64,000 nt of DNA from Candidatus Poribacteria bacterium (GTDB lineage Bacteria; Poribacteria; WGA-4E; WGA-3G). Positions 54,008 through 63,323 of this stretch are shown one piece after another. The stretch spans positions 20,337-84,336 of the forward strand of contig JAJDWA010000053.1 of NCBI GenBank assembly GCA_022825825.1. The letters are read 5' to 3'. Made by a program: the position numbers and the translations under genes. The notes below the pieces were generated by a model. That model ran no database searches, was not told the origin of the DNA, and saw only the letters and a program-made list of their open reading frames with translations. The first letter of the stretch is position 1, and each line of letters opens with the position of its first letter.

Positions 54008-54389
54008 CTCTACCGTACGACAGAAGGTCAAAATCGTATCCATATTGCGTGCCGGGGTAACGGTAGACGTAAGGATTACCCCACGGATCGCTCGTCAACT
54101 GCTTTTTAAGGTAAGGCCCCTGCCAATTTGGAGGACTCGGATTCGGCGCACGCCACAATGCTTCTAACCCTTGTTCTGTGGAAGGATATTGCCCAACCTC
54201 CGTTGCATACAGTTCTAATGCTGTAGATAAGCTTTCAATTTCTACTTTTGCTTTGGAAACATTAGCCTTTTGCGGTGCATCTGCAATTCTGGGTGCGATA
54301 AACGCCGCTAAAATACCCAAAATAACGATAACAATTGTCAACTCAATTAGAGTTAACCCTGATTCGTCCGTTCGAAGTTGTTTTAACAT
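53934..54389 (-). CDS. gspG: Major pseudopilin GspG
   Basis: A 151-residue major pseudopilin: short leader, E-S-G|L-T-L-I-E-L-T-I-V-I-V-I-L-G cleavage region and hydrophobic helix, followed by the family's Y-P-S-T-E-Q-G-L-E-A-L and D-P-W-G-N-P-Y-V-Y motifs that bind calcium. It polymerises into the pseudopilus that drives substrates through GspD. The 3' end overlaps the presumed gspH start. Confidence 0.93.
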   Translation of the reverse strand: MLKQLRTDESGLTLIELTIVIVILGILAAFIAPRIADAPQKANVSKAKVEIESLSTALELYATEVGQYPSTEQGLEALWRAPNPSPPNWQGPYLKKQLTSDPWGNPYVYRYPGTQYGYDFDLLSYGRDGKLGGLKFDKDITNWIEETTAAQ

Positions 54390-54521
54390 TTAGTCTAACT
54401 CCTTATTAGTTTGCAGAACTTTGTGTTCTGGTATTTCTTATTATATACGGAACTTGTGTCTATTTAGACAAATATTTCTTACGATAGTTTAGAGAAAAAA
54501 CATTTAAGTGGTGTTTAGCAT

Positions 54522-55748
54522 TTAACCACTACCTATTATTTGTTGTGCTTCAAAGATAGGTAGAATCATCGCGACAGCGATAAATCCAATCATCAAACCC
54601 ATAATTAAAATTACCAAGGGACTAATGGAACTCGTCAACCGTTCAAGATTCTTCCTAATTTCCATGTCGTAATATTCAGACAGCTTTGACAACATGTTGA
54701 CCGGTTCTCCAGATTCTTCACCTACAGCGATCATGTGGGTTACAAGGGTAGGAAAGTCTTTGCTCTGTCCTAATTCACGTGAAAGTGTAGAGCCTTGTTC
54801 TACCTCTCTTTCTGCATCAGAAATAATATTACTGTAAACCTTGTTCCCAATAGTATCTTTAACAACTTTCAGCGCAGGAAGCATGCGTACTCCATTTTCC
54901 AAAAGAGTCGCCATCGTACGTGTAAATCTAACAATAGCAAATGTGCTAAAAACGGGCCCGACAAGTGGGATTTTAAGCTTAATCCGATCCAGCATGACCT
55001 TTCCGTTTTCCGTACGAAGATATTGTCGAAGGAATGTTGCAATCACAGTGATGGCGAGCAACCCTAACCACCAAAAATTTGCAAAAGCTCCTGATACTGA
55101 CATCAGAATTTGGGTTGGAAGCGGTAGATCTTGATTAAATTCTGCAAACATTTCTGTGAATTTGGGAATAACGAGAATCATTAACACGATGACTGCAATT
55201 ACCATTAATCCAAAAAGAATTGCAGGATAAAATAGGGCTGAAACGACTTGGTTTTTGAGAAGTCGTTGCCGCTCAGCGAACTCTGCCAACCGTTCCAAGA
55301 CTTCTCCCAATACACCACCCGCTTCACCTGCTTTGACCATATTCACGTAGAGATCGGAAAAAATTTTGGGATGTTGTTCTAACGCAGCGTTAAACGTTGC
55401 ACCGTGTTCCACATCGTATTTGACCTGTGAAATTATACGGTTTAACTCTGGATTCGTAATTTGTTCTAATGTTACTTCTAAAGCGCGCGGGAGCGCAACG
55501 TGAGCATTTATCAACGCTGCTAATTGATAGGTGAAGAATTCTACTTCGGCCGATTTTATTTTCCGCGTTCCAAAACTAAATAATTGTTTCGCTTTGGTTT
55601 CAAGCGCTTCGCCTTCTTCCACAACTTGTGTCGGCCAGTATCCCATCTGCTGTAATTGCGCGATAAGCTCAGCTTTAGAGTTTGCTTCCAAAGTATTGTT
55701 GACTGTGGCACCTGTATAGGTGATAGCTTCATATTGAAATCTTGGCAT
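54522..55748 (-). CDS. gspF: Type II secretion inner-membrane platform protein GspF
   Basis: A 408-residue polytopic protein. Two homologous cytoplasmic helical domains (about 70-170 and 275-375) each contain the E-x-G-x-x-x-G motif (G-E-A-G-G-V-L, G-E-E-S-G-E-P), separated by transmembrane segments near 170-195, 225-245 and 380-400. GspF connects the GspE motor to pseudopilus assembly. ATG 55748 is preferred to the TTG two codons upstream. Confidence 0.93.
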   Translation of the reverse strand: MPRFQYEAITYTGATVNNTLEANSKAELIAQLQQMGYWPTQVVEEGEALETKAKQLFSFGTRKIKSAEVEFFTYQLAALINAHVALPRALEVTLEQITNPELNRIISQVKYDVEHGATFNAALEQHPKIFSDLYVNMVKAGEAGGVLGEVLERLAEFAERQRLLKNQVVSALFYPAILFGLMVIAVIVLMILVIPKFTEMFAEFNQDLPLPTQILMSVSGAFANFWWLGLLAITVIATFLRQYLRTENGKVMLDRIKLKIPLVGPVFSTFAIVRFTRTMATLLENGVRMLPALKVVKDTIGNKVYSNIISDAEREVEQGSTLSRELGQSKDFPTLVTHMIAVGEESGEPVNMLSKLSEYYDMEIRKNLERLTSSISPLVILIMGLMIGFIAVAMILPIFEAQQIIGSG

Positions 55749-55882
55749 AATCAATCTCTTGTATGAAATAGTCTGTATTTACAATTAAAATAATCGATAC
55801 ATTTAATAAAAAACGGAGTGTTTACAAAGCGCACATAGTTGCAAAATATTACAATTACAACTTTTTGTTTCCAAGTGTACTC

Positions 55883-57748
55883 CTATTCGGATGCACTTTG
55901 GTTTTCCTCATCAAATTCGTAAGCATCTTCTTGGGTAAGTCGAAGGACTTCATCAACCGTCGTTTGTCCTGCAGTAACCTTTTGCCATCCGTCTTCGCGT
56001 AAACTTTTCATGCCCATTTTAATAGCAAGTTGGCGGAGTTCACTGGTTGAAGAATGTTGGAGTGCCATTGAGCGTAATTCTTCAGTCATAAAAATAACTT
56101 CAAAAATACCAATCCTGCCCTTATAACCTCTGCCACGACATTCTTTGCAACCGTCTTCGTTTGCACGTGGAATTTCAAGGTCAGTTTCCACATGGGCGTC
56201 GTTGTTGATGAGAACGCTTGCGATTTCCTTTTCAGTTGGTTTGTACATTTCGCAGCAAGCTTTGCAAACACGTCGTGCCAATCGTTGTGCTATAATTCCT
56301 TCTACTGTAGAGGCAACTAAATACGGTTCTACCCCCATATCTATAAGACGGGTGATGGCACCTGGGGCATCATTTGTATGCAGTGTGCTGAAAACAAGGT
56401 GCCCTGTAAGTGAGGTATGGATTGCCATTTCAGCCGTTTCATCATCACGGATTTCACCGACTAACACCTTATCAGGGTCTTGCCGTAAAATATGTCGTAA
56501 TCCATTCGCAAATGTAAAACCAATTTCAGGATTAACTTGGACTTGGTTGATCCCTTCCAATTCATATTCAACCGGATCTTCAAGGGTAATAATTTTAACT
56601 TCTGGCGTGTTGATCTCTTTTAAACAAGCATAAAGAGTTGTTGTTTTACCACTTCCAGTGGGTCCCGTTGCGAGGATAATTCCGTGTGGCTTATGGATCA
56701 TTCGCTGAAAAAGTTCAAAATTATCATGAGTTAGACCGAGCTGTGTTAAACCGAATTCAATGGATTGGCGGTCAAGAATACGCAGCACAACACTTTCACT
56801 ATGCTGTGTAGCAACAGTAGGAACTGTAGAAACACGAAGGTCAATCTGCCGACCACCGAGGCTGCCAATTTCTTTATTGATTTTTCCATCTTGTGGACGG
56901 CGACGTTCCGCCACGTCCATCCCAGCCATAATTTTAATACGCGAGGTAATCGCAGACTGCAAATATGCGGGCGGTTGTTCTTCGTCTTCTAATACACCGT
57001 CAACCCGAAATCTAATCTTCAATTCTTCTGAATAAGGCTCAATGTGTATATCACTCGCCCCTGCGCGAACCGCATCAATGATCATTTGGTCAACAGCGTG
57101 AACAACTGTCGGGTCTTCACTGAGATCCTTATCATCAATACCAAAGTCTTCAATTCTATCTCGATCAATTGTTGCAGCAGCACCGACCGGACCTTTAATA
57201 CCTGCACTCAGCAGTGAAGCGGCACTTTGACCGTAGAACCGAACAATCGCGTCTGATATTTCGTCTTCATCAGCGAGAAGAAGGTTTATTTCACATTCGG
57301 TGACGAATTGAATTTCGTCAATTAACATTACATCTTGAACATCGGCAATCGCGACAGTGAGGGCGTTCCCTTCAAGTTGCACCGGCACAACCTTATTGCG
57401 ATAGGCAAAACTTGCTGGCACCTTCTCAAGTGCTTCCTGTTCAGGGTTTACCTCTTCCAATTGTAGGATAGATGTTCCGAATTCGCGTCCCTTTTTAGCA
57501 AGTTCGAGAACTTTGGAAGAAACATATTCAGAAATAATTCCTTCTTCTGATTCTCCTGCCATCTCTATTTCATCCAAAATTTGCCGATAACTTTGTGAGT
57601 CTCCGTCTTTTTCGCCTTCAGTTTGGGTAGGCTTATTCACCCAACCTGCAAGTATTTTCTCATGAATTTCATGATATTCCTGTTCTGAAATTAGGTCTGC
57701 TTCTCGTAACACTTCAACGATAGATTTTTTAGTGGATGCACCGTACAT
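55883..57748 (-). CDS. gspE: Type II secretion ATPase GspE
   Basis: A 621-residue cytoplasmic hexameric ATPase. An extended N-terminal helical region (1-115) precedes the N1E/N2E domain and the motor core with Walker A GPTGSGKTT (362-370), Asp box D-P-V-E-Y (391-395), Walker B (V-L-V-G-E-I-R-D, 428-435) and His box (H451/H457). A zinc-binding tetracysteine C495-x2-C498 ... C534-x2-C537 is typical of GspE/PilB. First gene of the operon; AAGGAA lies before ATG 57748. Confidence 0.94.
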   Translation of the reverse strand: MYGASTKKSIVEVLREADLISEQEYHEIHEKILAGWVNKPTQTEGEKDGDSQSYRQILDEIEMAGESEEGIISEYVSSKVLELAKKGREFGTSILQLEEVNPEQEALEKVPASFAYRNKVVPVQLEGNALTVAIADVQDVMLIDEIQFVTECEINLLLADEDEISDAIVRFYGQSAASLLSAGIKGPVGAAATIDRDRIEDFGIDDKDLSEDPTVVHAVDQMIIDAVRAGASDIHIEPYSEELKIRFRVDGVLEDEEQPPAYLQSAITSRIKIMAGMDVAERRRPQDGKINKEIGSLGGRQIDLRVSTVPTVATQHSESVVLRILDRQSIEFGLTQLGLTHDNFELFQRMIHKPHGIILATGPTGSGKTTTLYACLKEINTPEVKIITLEDPVEYELEGINQVQVNPEIGFTFANGLRHILRQDPDKVLVGEIRDDETAEMAIHTSLTGHLVFSTLHTNDAPGAITRLIDMGVEPYLVASTVEGIIAQRLARRVCKACCEMYKPTEKEIASVLINNDAHVETDLEIPRANEDGCKECRGRGYKGRIGIFEVIFMTEELRSMALQHSSTSELRQLAIKMGMKSLREDGWQKVTAGQTTVDEVLRLTQEDAYEFDEENQSASE

Positions 57749-57922
57749 AGGGTAATAGTTCCTTATTGGTTATCAAGTTAACCGGTGTTTTTTCTGACAT
57801 AGTACCTGCGCGAAATAATAACCTCTCAAGGAATTGTTGAACTTCCTCAATCAGTATCTTGAAAGGCAAATAAGTATATTGTATAGGTTTTTATCTCGTG
57901 GGAACTGTCCTTTTAAGACGAA

Positions 57923-57951
57923 ATAATTTGCTAAAAAGTTTAATATGTCAA
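57923..57951 (-). promoter_or_regulatory. Candidate sigma-70 promoter of the gsp operon
   Basis: On the minus strand, TTGACA (57946-57951) is followed by a 17-bp spacer and AATTAT (57923-57928, four of six consensus bases). This lies about 175 bp upstream of gspE, with no other gene between. Confidence 0.45.
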
Positions 57952-58587
57952 CGAAATGTTTTACGACTCACAATTAAAATGGACCACTACATCATGTTTT
58001 AAATCCAACCTATCTAAGCTTTTATGAAAAACTTGGGAGTGAAGGATTTAGCTTAAACCCAATTGAATTTTGAAGATTCAATACATTGTTAGGAGTTATC
58101 ATAAGACAACGTGGGCTTGGTATAAGAGATATAAAGTTCTTCATGCTTTGATTTGGACTCTCATAACCATAGTAGGTTCGGTTTCCCAGCCGAACCGGGC
58201 TTATCCTGGCAACGGCAGACACGTTTTGTGTTTGACACGGAGCGGTTTGGAAACTGATCCTACCGTTTCCAAAATTGCTTATCCCGAGCTCACGTTAAGA
58301 CACGTTACTATGGTCCATTATACAACACAATTGGACATTATGAGTTGTCCGAGGGAACTCGATTCCCGACTATCACTACTAATACCTATAAATTTAGAAT
58401 GGATAGACTACTGCTTTGTCAACATGTTATTGTAGGTCGCGATTCGGAGATCGCTCCTACCGATGGATTGCTTACAGTAGGAGGGAACTCCGATTCCCGA
58501 CCCTTTCAAGCCATCAATTAGTGCTTGACTAAGCACTACTATAGAATTGTTGCGTTATTCATTAGACCAAACACTATTGTATAAGTT

Positions 58588-58656
58588 CGAATTTTCAGAA
58601 AAATTGTGAAATATGCTATTTTTTCTGAATTTTTCAGAAAAATTCGCGAATATAGT
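58588..58656. repeat. Tandem imperfect repeats upstream of the sigma-factor promoter
   Basis: Two copies of a roughly 30-bp unit built on TTTTCAGAAAAATT followed by a G-rich/GAATAT or GAAATAT half (58588-58618 and 58625-58656). The core TTTTCAGAAAA is itself an inverted repeat. They lie just upstream of the -35 box, so they could be operator sites. Confidence 0.4.
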
Positions 58657-58677
58657 CACTTTTTTTAAACAATTTGC

Positions 58678-58707
58678 TTGACAATACGTTATAGTATAAT
58701 GTATTAT
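58678..58707 (+). promoter_or_regulatory. Sigma-70 promoter of the sigma-factor gene
   Basis: TTGACA (58678-58683) and TATTAT (58702-58707) are spaced by 18 bp, about 50 bp before ATG 58759. Overlapping TATAAT at 58695-58700 is too close to that -35 box. Confidence 0.6.
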
Positions 58708-58758
58708 ATGTTTTCGGTTGATTTTGATAGAATTTTATAATTTAAGGAGAGGAGACGA

Positions 58759-59733
58759 ATGGAAACCGAGTTTTTCGGTGAAACAGAAGACATCAAAGGT
58801 GTTGACTCATATATAGAGGAAGTGTATCCGTCGGAAGAAACGGAGTATACGAACGGCAACAAAGGTAGTGATAGGAGTGCTTTAACGAGTTGGTTACAGC
58901 GTGTTGCGGGCCATCGTTTATTGTCTCGTGAGGAAGAAGTTGAGTTAGCGAAACGGATTGAAGCTGGCGATGACTCCGCGCGCGACGAGCTTGTACAAGC
59001 TAATTTACGACTCGTCATTTCTATTGCAGTCAAGTATCAAGGAAATAAAGTTCCGCTTGAAGACCTAATTCAGGAAGGAAATATTGGGTTAATTAAAGCA
59101 GCAGGTAAGTTTGATTATCGGAAAGGCTTTAAGTTTAGTACCTATGCTATCTGGTGGATTAAGCAATCTATTATGCGGACGCTTGATAATTTTGCCCGGT
59201 CTATTCGGTTGCCAGCATATATCGTTGCAAAGATGAATAAATTTGATGCGACGTATGCGGCACTTTGTCAGGAACTTCAGCGTGAACCGACACGTGCTGA
59301 AATCGCTGAAGTGCTTGACCTAACCGTCCAACAGATAGAGGAACTTCTTAGCTTTAATGCTGATACTTTGTCAATGGATTTACCAATTGGTGAAGACCGG
59401 GACCGGATATTACGTCCGGTAACAACAATCGGAGATTTGATCAAAGACCCCGCAACAGCGTCTGAAGATGATGCGATTGAGAAGTTAATTACACAGGACT
59501 TGGTAGAGCAGATTCTGAGTAAACTCCCGGAACGGGAGCAGCAGGTTTTGAAAATGCGTTATGGGCTTGACGATGGTGAGCGGAAAACACTTCGTGAAAT
59601 CGGAGATGTGCTTGACGTGACCCGAGAACGCATCCGGCAGTTGGAAATCTATGCAATTGCTCAGTTAAGCAACCTTTACGACGAAATGGGTGAATTCCGC
59701 TCAGAATACAAGGCTGATCAAACGGCTGCATGA
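58759..59733 (+). CDS. RNA polymerase sigma-70 factor, group 1/2 (RpoD-like)
   Basis: A 324-residue sigma factor with regions 1.2 (from S44), 2 (L-V-Q-A-N-L-R-L-V-I-S-I-A, then D-L-I-Q-E-G-N-I-G-L and F-S-T-Y-A-I-W-W-I-K-Q), 3 and 4 (L-P-E-R-E-Q-Q-V-L-K-M-R-Y-G-L; helix-turn-helix V-T-R-E-R-I-R-Q-L). Region 1.1 is replaced by a short acidic N-terminus (E-T-E ... Y-P-S-E-E). It directs RNA polymerase to housekeeping or stress promoters with -35/-10 elements. Whether it is the primary or an alternative group 2 factor cannot be told here. TAAGGAGAGGAG precedes the start. Confidence 0.92.
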   Translation: METEFFGETEDIKGVDSYIEEVYPSEETEYTNGNKGSDRSALTSWLQRVAGHRLLSREEEVELAKRIEAGDDSARDELVQANLRLVISIAVKYQGNKVPLEDLIQEGNIGLIKAAGKFDYRKGFKFSTYAIWWIKQSIMRTLDNFARSIRLPAYIVAKMNKFDATYAALCQELQREPTRAEIAEVLDLTVQQIEELLSFNADTLSMDLPIGEDRDRILRPVTTIGDLIKDPATASEDDAIEKLITQDLVEQILSKLPEREQQVLKMRYGLDDGERKTLREIGDVLDVTRERIRQLEIYAIAQLSNLYDEMGEFRSEYKADQTAA

Positions 59734-59755
59734 GCTGGGTTTACGAAGGACACTT

Positions 59756-60370
59756 ATGAAGAATTTGTTAAAAAAGCTCGCGGGAACTGAAAAACATTTT
59801 TTGGAAGTTACAAAAACCGCGCAAGAAAAGATCCAAGCTGTTATTGATGCTGAAGATGTGGAAGTCGAAGGGCTGCGTATTAGTATTGAAGGACGTAGTG
59901 CTACCGACTTCCAATATAGTCTCGGCTTAGCTACGGAAGCTGAGGAAAATGACATAGTCATTGAAATGGATACTTTTAAGGTCTTGGTCGATTCAAAAAG
60001 CGCACCAGACCTTAACGGTGCTGTTATTGACTATGTTGAAGACCTCAATTCAAGTGGTTTTAAGATAGAAAACCCAAATAAGCCAACATGGGACAATCCG
60101 AAGGCACAGAAGATTCAAGAACTGATTGATGAACGAATTAATCCCGCTGTCGCAGCACACGGTGGACAAATTGAACTTTTGAATGTTGAAGATGATGCTA
60201 TCTATATTCACATGGGCGGTGGATGTCAAGGATGTGGTATGGCAAATGTTACGCTCAAACACGGCATTGAAGCGATGATACAGGAAGTATTCCCTGAAAT
60301 CAAGCAGGTTATTGATACAACTGACCATGCATCTGGGACTAATCCCTACTATTCTGCTGGAAAGGGATAG
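59756..60370 (+). CDS. nfuA: NfuA-like Fe-S cluster carrier
   Basis: A 204-residue protein. Residues 15-95 form a degenerate A-type (IscA/HesB-like) domain; residues 115-195 are a NifU C-terminal domain with N-P-A-V-A-A-H-G-G-Q and the cluster-binding C157-Q-G-C160 in G-G-G-C-Q-G-C-G-M-A. This matches NfuA, which carries 4Fe-4S clusters to target enzymes. GAAGGA precedes ATG 59756; the upstream in-frame ATG at 59690 lies inside the sigma-factor gene. Confidence 0.9.
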   Translation: MKNLLKKLAGTEKHFLEVTKTAQEKIQAVIDAEDVEVEGLRISIEGRSATDFQYSLGLATEAEENDIVIEMDTFKVLVDSKSAPDLNGAVIDYVEDLNSSGFKIENPNKPTWDNPKAQKIQELIDERINPAVAAHGGQIELLNVEDDAIYIHMGGGCQGCGMANVTLKHGIEAMIQEVFPEIKQVIDTTDHASGTNPYYSAGKG

Positions 60371-60475
60371 AAACAATACATCTGATTTTAGGAGTCCGTT
60401 TTCATAGGAAAATTTTATATCAGATTTAAAATTGATTCATTTACTATAGAGACAGTTGGTTAGAGCAATCATGCT

Positions 60476-61471
60476 TTAGCCAACTTTTTTAATTTGTACT
60501 CCCGTATTGTTGGCGGAGGTAATAAAGCATGTGCCGCCATTTCGTAAAGTCGTTAGATATTTTTCTGTTTTCTGTTTCAATACTTCAATTTCCTCACTCA
60601 CAGCACAAATTGCTGGTCCCCAACTACTAACGCCAGCACCTAATGCACCGTTGGTTTGTAAAAATTCAAGTGTTTGCTGTAATTCGACACCTTGCGCATC
60701 GATCTCCACCTTTTTCCAACCAAACGTCTGAATTTCGTTCAAAGCTTTACCGAAACTATGTATATTATCTTCAAGGATTGCAGGTAAAACTTGTAACAGC
60801 AGAAGATGTGACAACTTTGGTGCAACAGATGGGGGCTGCGGACATAGTGTCCGAAAGAGATTTAATTCTTCTTCTCCGTAGATACGCGAACAGTTCGGCA
60901 GGACAATAAGAAGAGGCCACTTTGGAAATGTATATCGGAGTAGGATCGGGGGTGGTGAAATATTGTCTGCGGCAGAAGACGGGAGAAAGGAGGATTTCTG
61001 TTCAGGGTAACGATGTCCTCCATCAACGATAAAACCGCCAGTTTCAAATGCAGCGACTCCAATCCCAGAAGTGCCACCACGTCCCGCAGCATTCGCGAGT
61101 TCCAAAACACTCAATTTCAGATCGTATAGGATGTTTACAGCAGAAGCAATACCGAGCGAGAGTTGTGTTCCTGAACCGAAACCGCTGTGTGTGGGAATTT
61201 CAGAGATAAATTTGAGTTTGATTCCCGGAAACTGGTAGGTTGTTTGAAGTTGTGCCAAAATAGCACATGCCCGTTCGTGATAGGCAGCAGATTCAACTTG
61301 GATTTCTGTTGACGGTTCTGCGATGATTTGAAAATTCGGTTCAGTAATAGCTAATCCGAATCCGCCATCTATGCGACCGAGTTTTCCATTCAGGTCAATC
61401 AGAGAAAAATGGAGTCGTGAAGGGGTGGTAATTCTGACTTGATTGATTTTTGGATTAGTCTCGCCTTTCAT
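60476..61471 (-). CDS. Beta-ribofuranosylaminobenzene 5'-phosphate synthase-like GHMP protein
   Basis: A 331-residue GHMP-kinase-fold protein. The early [10 protein letters not shown] (13-22) and G-R-I-D-G-G-F-G-L segments match beta-RFAP synthase; the GHMP loop is [11 protein letters not shown] (93-103), and [10 protein letters not shown] (near 140) follows. In methanopterin synthesis the enzyme joins 4-hydroxybenzoate (or aminobenzoate) to PRPP. It occurs in methanogens and in some bacteria with tetrahydromethanopterin C1 pathways. Start ATG 61471 lies 14-16 bases inside the end of the ABC ATPase gene, so they are coupled. Confidence 0.82.
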   Translation of the reverse strand: MKGETNPKINQVRITTPSRLHFSLIDLNGKLGRIDGGFGLAITEPNFQIIAEPSTEIQVESAAYHERACAILAQLQTTYQFPGIKLKFISEIPTHSGFGSGTQLSLGIASAVNILYDLKLSVLELANAAGRGGTSGIGVAAFETGGFIVDGGHRYPEQKSSFLPSSAADNISPPPILLRYTFPKWPLLIVLPNCSRIYGEEELNLFRTLCPQPPSVAPKLSHLLLLQVLPAILEDNIHSFGKALNEIQTFGWKKVEIDAQGVELQQTLEFLQTNGALGAGVSSWGPAICAVSEEIEVLKQKTEKYLTTLRNGGTCFITSANNTGVQIKKVG

Positions 61472-62135
61472 CTTGCTCAATAAGCCCGTCCCGGATATGT
61501 AGCACGCGTCTCGCATGTTCCGCAACTTCCGGTTCATGCGTAACCATGATGATGGTATTCCCTTCCTCATTCAGACGGTCAAAAATGGCTAAAATCTCAG
61601 CTCCAGAACGTGTGTCCAAGTTTCCGGTCGGTTCGTCAGCAAAAATCATTGACGGTTTATTCACAAGCGCGCGCGCTATCGCTACACGTTGAACTTGTCC
61701 ACCAGACAGCTCAGTTGATTTGTGGTCAACCCGATCAGCTAATCCCACTGCCTCCAAAGATTCAAATGCTCTTCGCTTACGTTCTTTACGTCCTAAGCCT
61801 GAATAGATGAGTGGAAGTTCAACGTTATGGAGCGCACTTGTTCGCGGAAGAAGGTTGAATGACTGAAATACGAAACCGATCTTTTTATTTCGGATATCTG
61901 CCAGACGGTTATCTGAGAGTTTGCCGACCTCTTCGCCTTCAAGAAAATATTCACCATCTGTTGGGGTTGCAAGGCATCCTAAGATATCCATCATTGTGGA
62001 TTTTCCAGAACCGGAGGGTCCCATAATAGCGATAAACTCACCTGATTCTACAGTGAAGGTGACTCCTCGTAACGCATGCACCTGCACATCGCCCATCTCA
62101 TACACTTTTGTTATATCTTTGACGTCTATTAACAT
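61455..62135 (-). CDS. LolD/MacB-type ABC transporter ATPase
   Basis: A 226-residue ABC ATPase: Walker [10 protein letters not shown] (39-47), Q-loop with F-Q-S-F-N-L-L-P, signature L-S-G-G-Q (143-147), Walker B I-F-A-D-E-P-T (164-170) and H-loop T-H-E. The F-Q-S-F-N-L-L-P and G-N-L-D-T-R-S-G motifs are typical of the LolD/MacB export class. No permease gene is adjacent in the window, so its partner is elsewhere. It overlaps the beta-RFAP-synthase-like gene by 17 nt. Confidence 0.88.
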   Translation of the reverse strand: MLIDVKDITKVYEMGDVQVHALRGVTFTVESGEFIAIMGPSGSGKSTMMDILGCLATPTDGEYFLEGEEVGKLSDNRLADIRNKKIGFVFQSFNLLPRTSALHNVELPLIYSGLGRKERKRRAFESLEAVGLADRVDHKSTELSGGQVQRVAIARALVNKPSMIFADEPTGNLDTRSGAEILAIFDRLNEEGNTIIMVTHEPEVAEHARRVLHIRDGLIEQDERRD

Positions 62136-62237
62136 ATTTATTGTTCCTCACGTATTGATCATAGATGGTATTTTAATTTATTACTTGACAGACAATAAAT
62201 CAAGACTTCCATTTATCACTCCAGTACATTTGTCTGA

Positions 62238-63323
62238 TTATCGTGCGGACTTCTCCCTGTTACACTTTTTGCAAAGCATCTGGCAATTATCCTCGCTGGT
62301 CTTGCCACCCTCGGACCAGGGTGTGATATGGTCTGCTTCCATCTCTTTGATTTCGAATTTTTCACCACAGATAACACATTTGCCGGACTGTTTTTCGTAG
62401 ACCCTTTGCTTCATATTATTTGTAAAGGCGCGTATGCTCAGGTGTTTCTCCTCGCCAGTGAGAATATACGGATATATACCCGATTGTTTTGTGACATCAT
62501 CGTCATTTATAAGGCGGACGGTTTCCTGCTCAATCTCATCAACGTCAAGGTCTTCGTCTTTAAACTGGTTGTATAGCGAACCCCACTCTACGCCCTTCAT
62601 TATTTTGGGTCTCTTGTTCGTGAAAGTGGATTCAACCCAATCAATCACCGATCGAAAATACTCCCATAGGGGCAACGCGTCTTCGTGGTGCTGATGCTTC
62701 CCCATGTATTCTTCAATTGCGTCTTCGCTGATCCACTTAATCACTGTCTCCAAGTACTCTTGCCGGTTTGGCGACCCACTGACATAGTCTTTGCCGATTT
62801 TGGATGCAACGCAACCAATCCGACTAAAATATCGCTTCGCGTCTGACAACCATTCTCCTGCGTAAACGGCGTTACGCAACTCTTGATTGGTCAACTTCAT
62901 CCCCGCAATATTGATCGTTTTGAACCACTCCAACTTTTCGCTGTCGGTCCCAGTACACACGTAGACCATCAACTTGTAATCCAATATCAATTCTTTTTTG
63001 TCTGATGTTAGATTGTGGAAGTATAGATCATTGAACGAAAAATCCCCCTCCACATACTGTGCAATGGAGATTGTACGCTGTTGTCCGTCAATGATTTCGT
63101 ATTCTCCGTTTTCCCGATCCGACCAGTACATCACGTTCAACGGGAATCCTTTCAGGATGGAGTCAATGACAGCATTGCGTTCCTTGTCTTTGTAGATAAA
63201 CTCCCGTTGAAATGGCGGTCGTATATCCAATTTGCCACCATACCCGGTCACGCCGCCTTCGTCATCGTCGTAGTAATCCTCGACAAGCTCTTGCACCGTG
63301 AGGTCTAACAACTTGATTTTCAT
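62238..63323 (-). CDS. DUF262 (GmrS-like) plus C-terminal HNH nuclease protein
   Basis: A 361-residue two-domain protein. The N-terminal half is a DUF262/ParB-like domain with P-F-Q-R (37-40) and the nucleotide-handling motif D79-G-Q-Q-R-T. The C-terminal part is an HNH endonuclease: C316-V-I-C319, A-D-H332-I-T-P-W, N346 and C351-K-K-C354, with all metal and zinc positions intact. Such proteins act in GmrSD-like type IV restriction and other DNA defence. Its ATG overlaps the stop of the methylase by one base (TAATG), showing a single unit. Confidence 0.88.
   Translation of the reverse strand: MKIKLLDLTVQELVEDYYDDDEGGVTGYGGKLDIRPPFQREFIYKDKERNAVIDSILKGFPLNVMYWSDRENGEYEIIDGQQRTISIAQYVEGDFSFNDLYFHNLTSDKKELILDYKLMVYVCTGTDSEKLEWFKTINIAGMKLTNQELRNAVYAGEWLSDAKRYFSRIGCVASKIGKDYVSGSPNRQEYLETVIKWISEDAIEEYMGKHQHHEDALPLWEYFRSVIDWVESTFTNKRPKIMKGVEWGSLYNQFKDEDLDVDEIEQETVRLINDDDVTKQSGIYPYILTGEEKHLSIRAFTNNMKQRVYEKQSGKCVICGEKFEIKEMEADHITPWSEGGKTSEDNCQMLCKKCNREKSAR

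Larger units (their letters stand above)
57749..58758. other. 1-kb divergent intergenic region between gspE and the sigma-factor gene
   Basis: Besides the two promoters it holds dispersed repeats: GGTTCGG/CCGAACC hairpin (58175-58196), a GAGGGAACTCGATTCCCGAC copy near 58348, GTAGGTCGCGATTCGG ... CTCCTAC (58432-58460) and CAGTAGGAGGGAACTCCG (58475-58492). The open frame at 58070-58435 runs through these repeats and is not a credible gene. Confidence 0.6.

Noticed and set aside
58070..58435. 121-codon open frame on the plus strand
   Set aside because: It runs through dispersed repeats, has no ribosome site and gives a protein without recognisable composition.
58695..58700. TATAAT as the -10 box of the sigma-factor promoter
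   Set aside because: Only 11 bp from the TTGACA box; TATTAT at 58702 gives an acceptable 18 bp.
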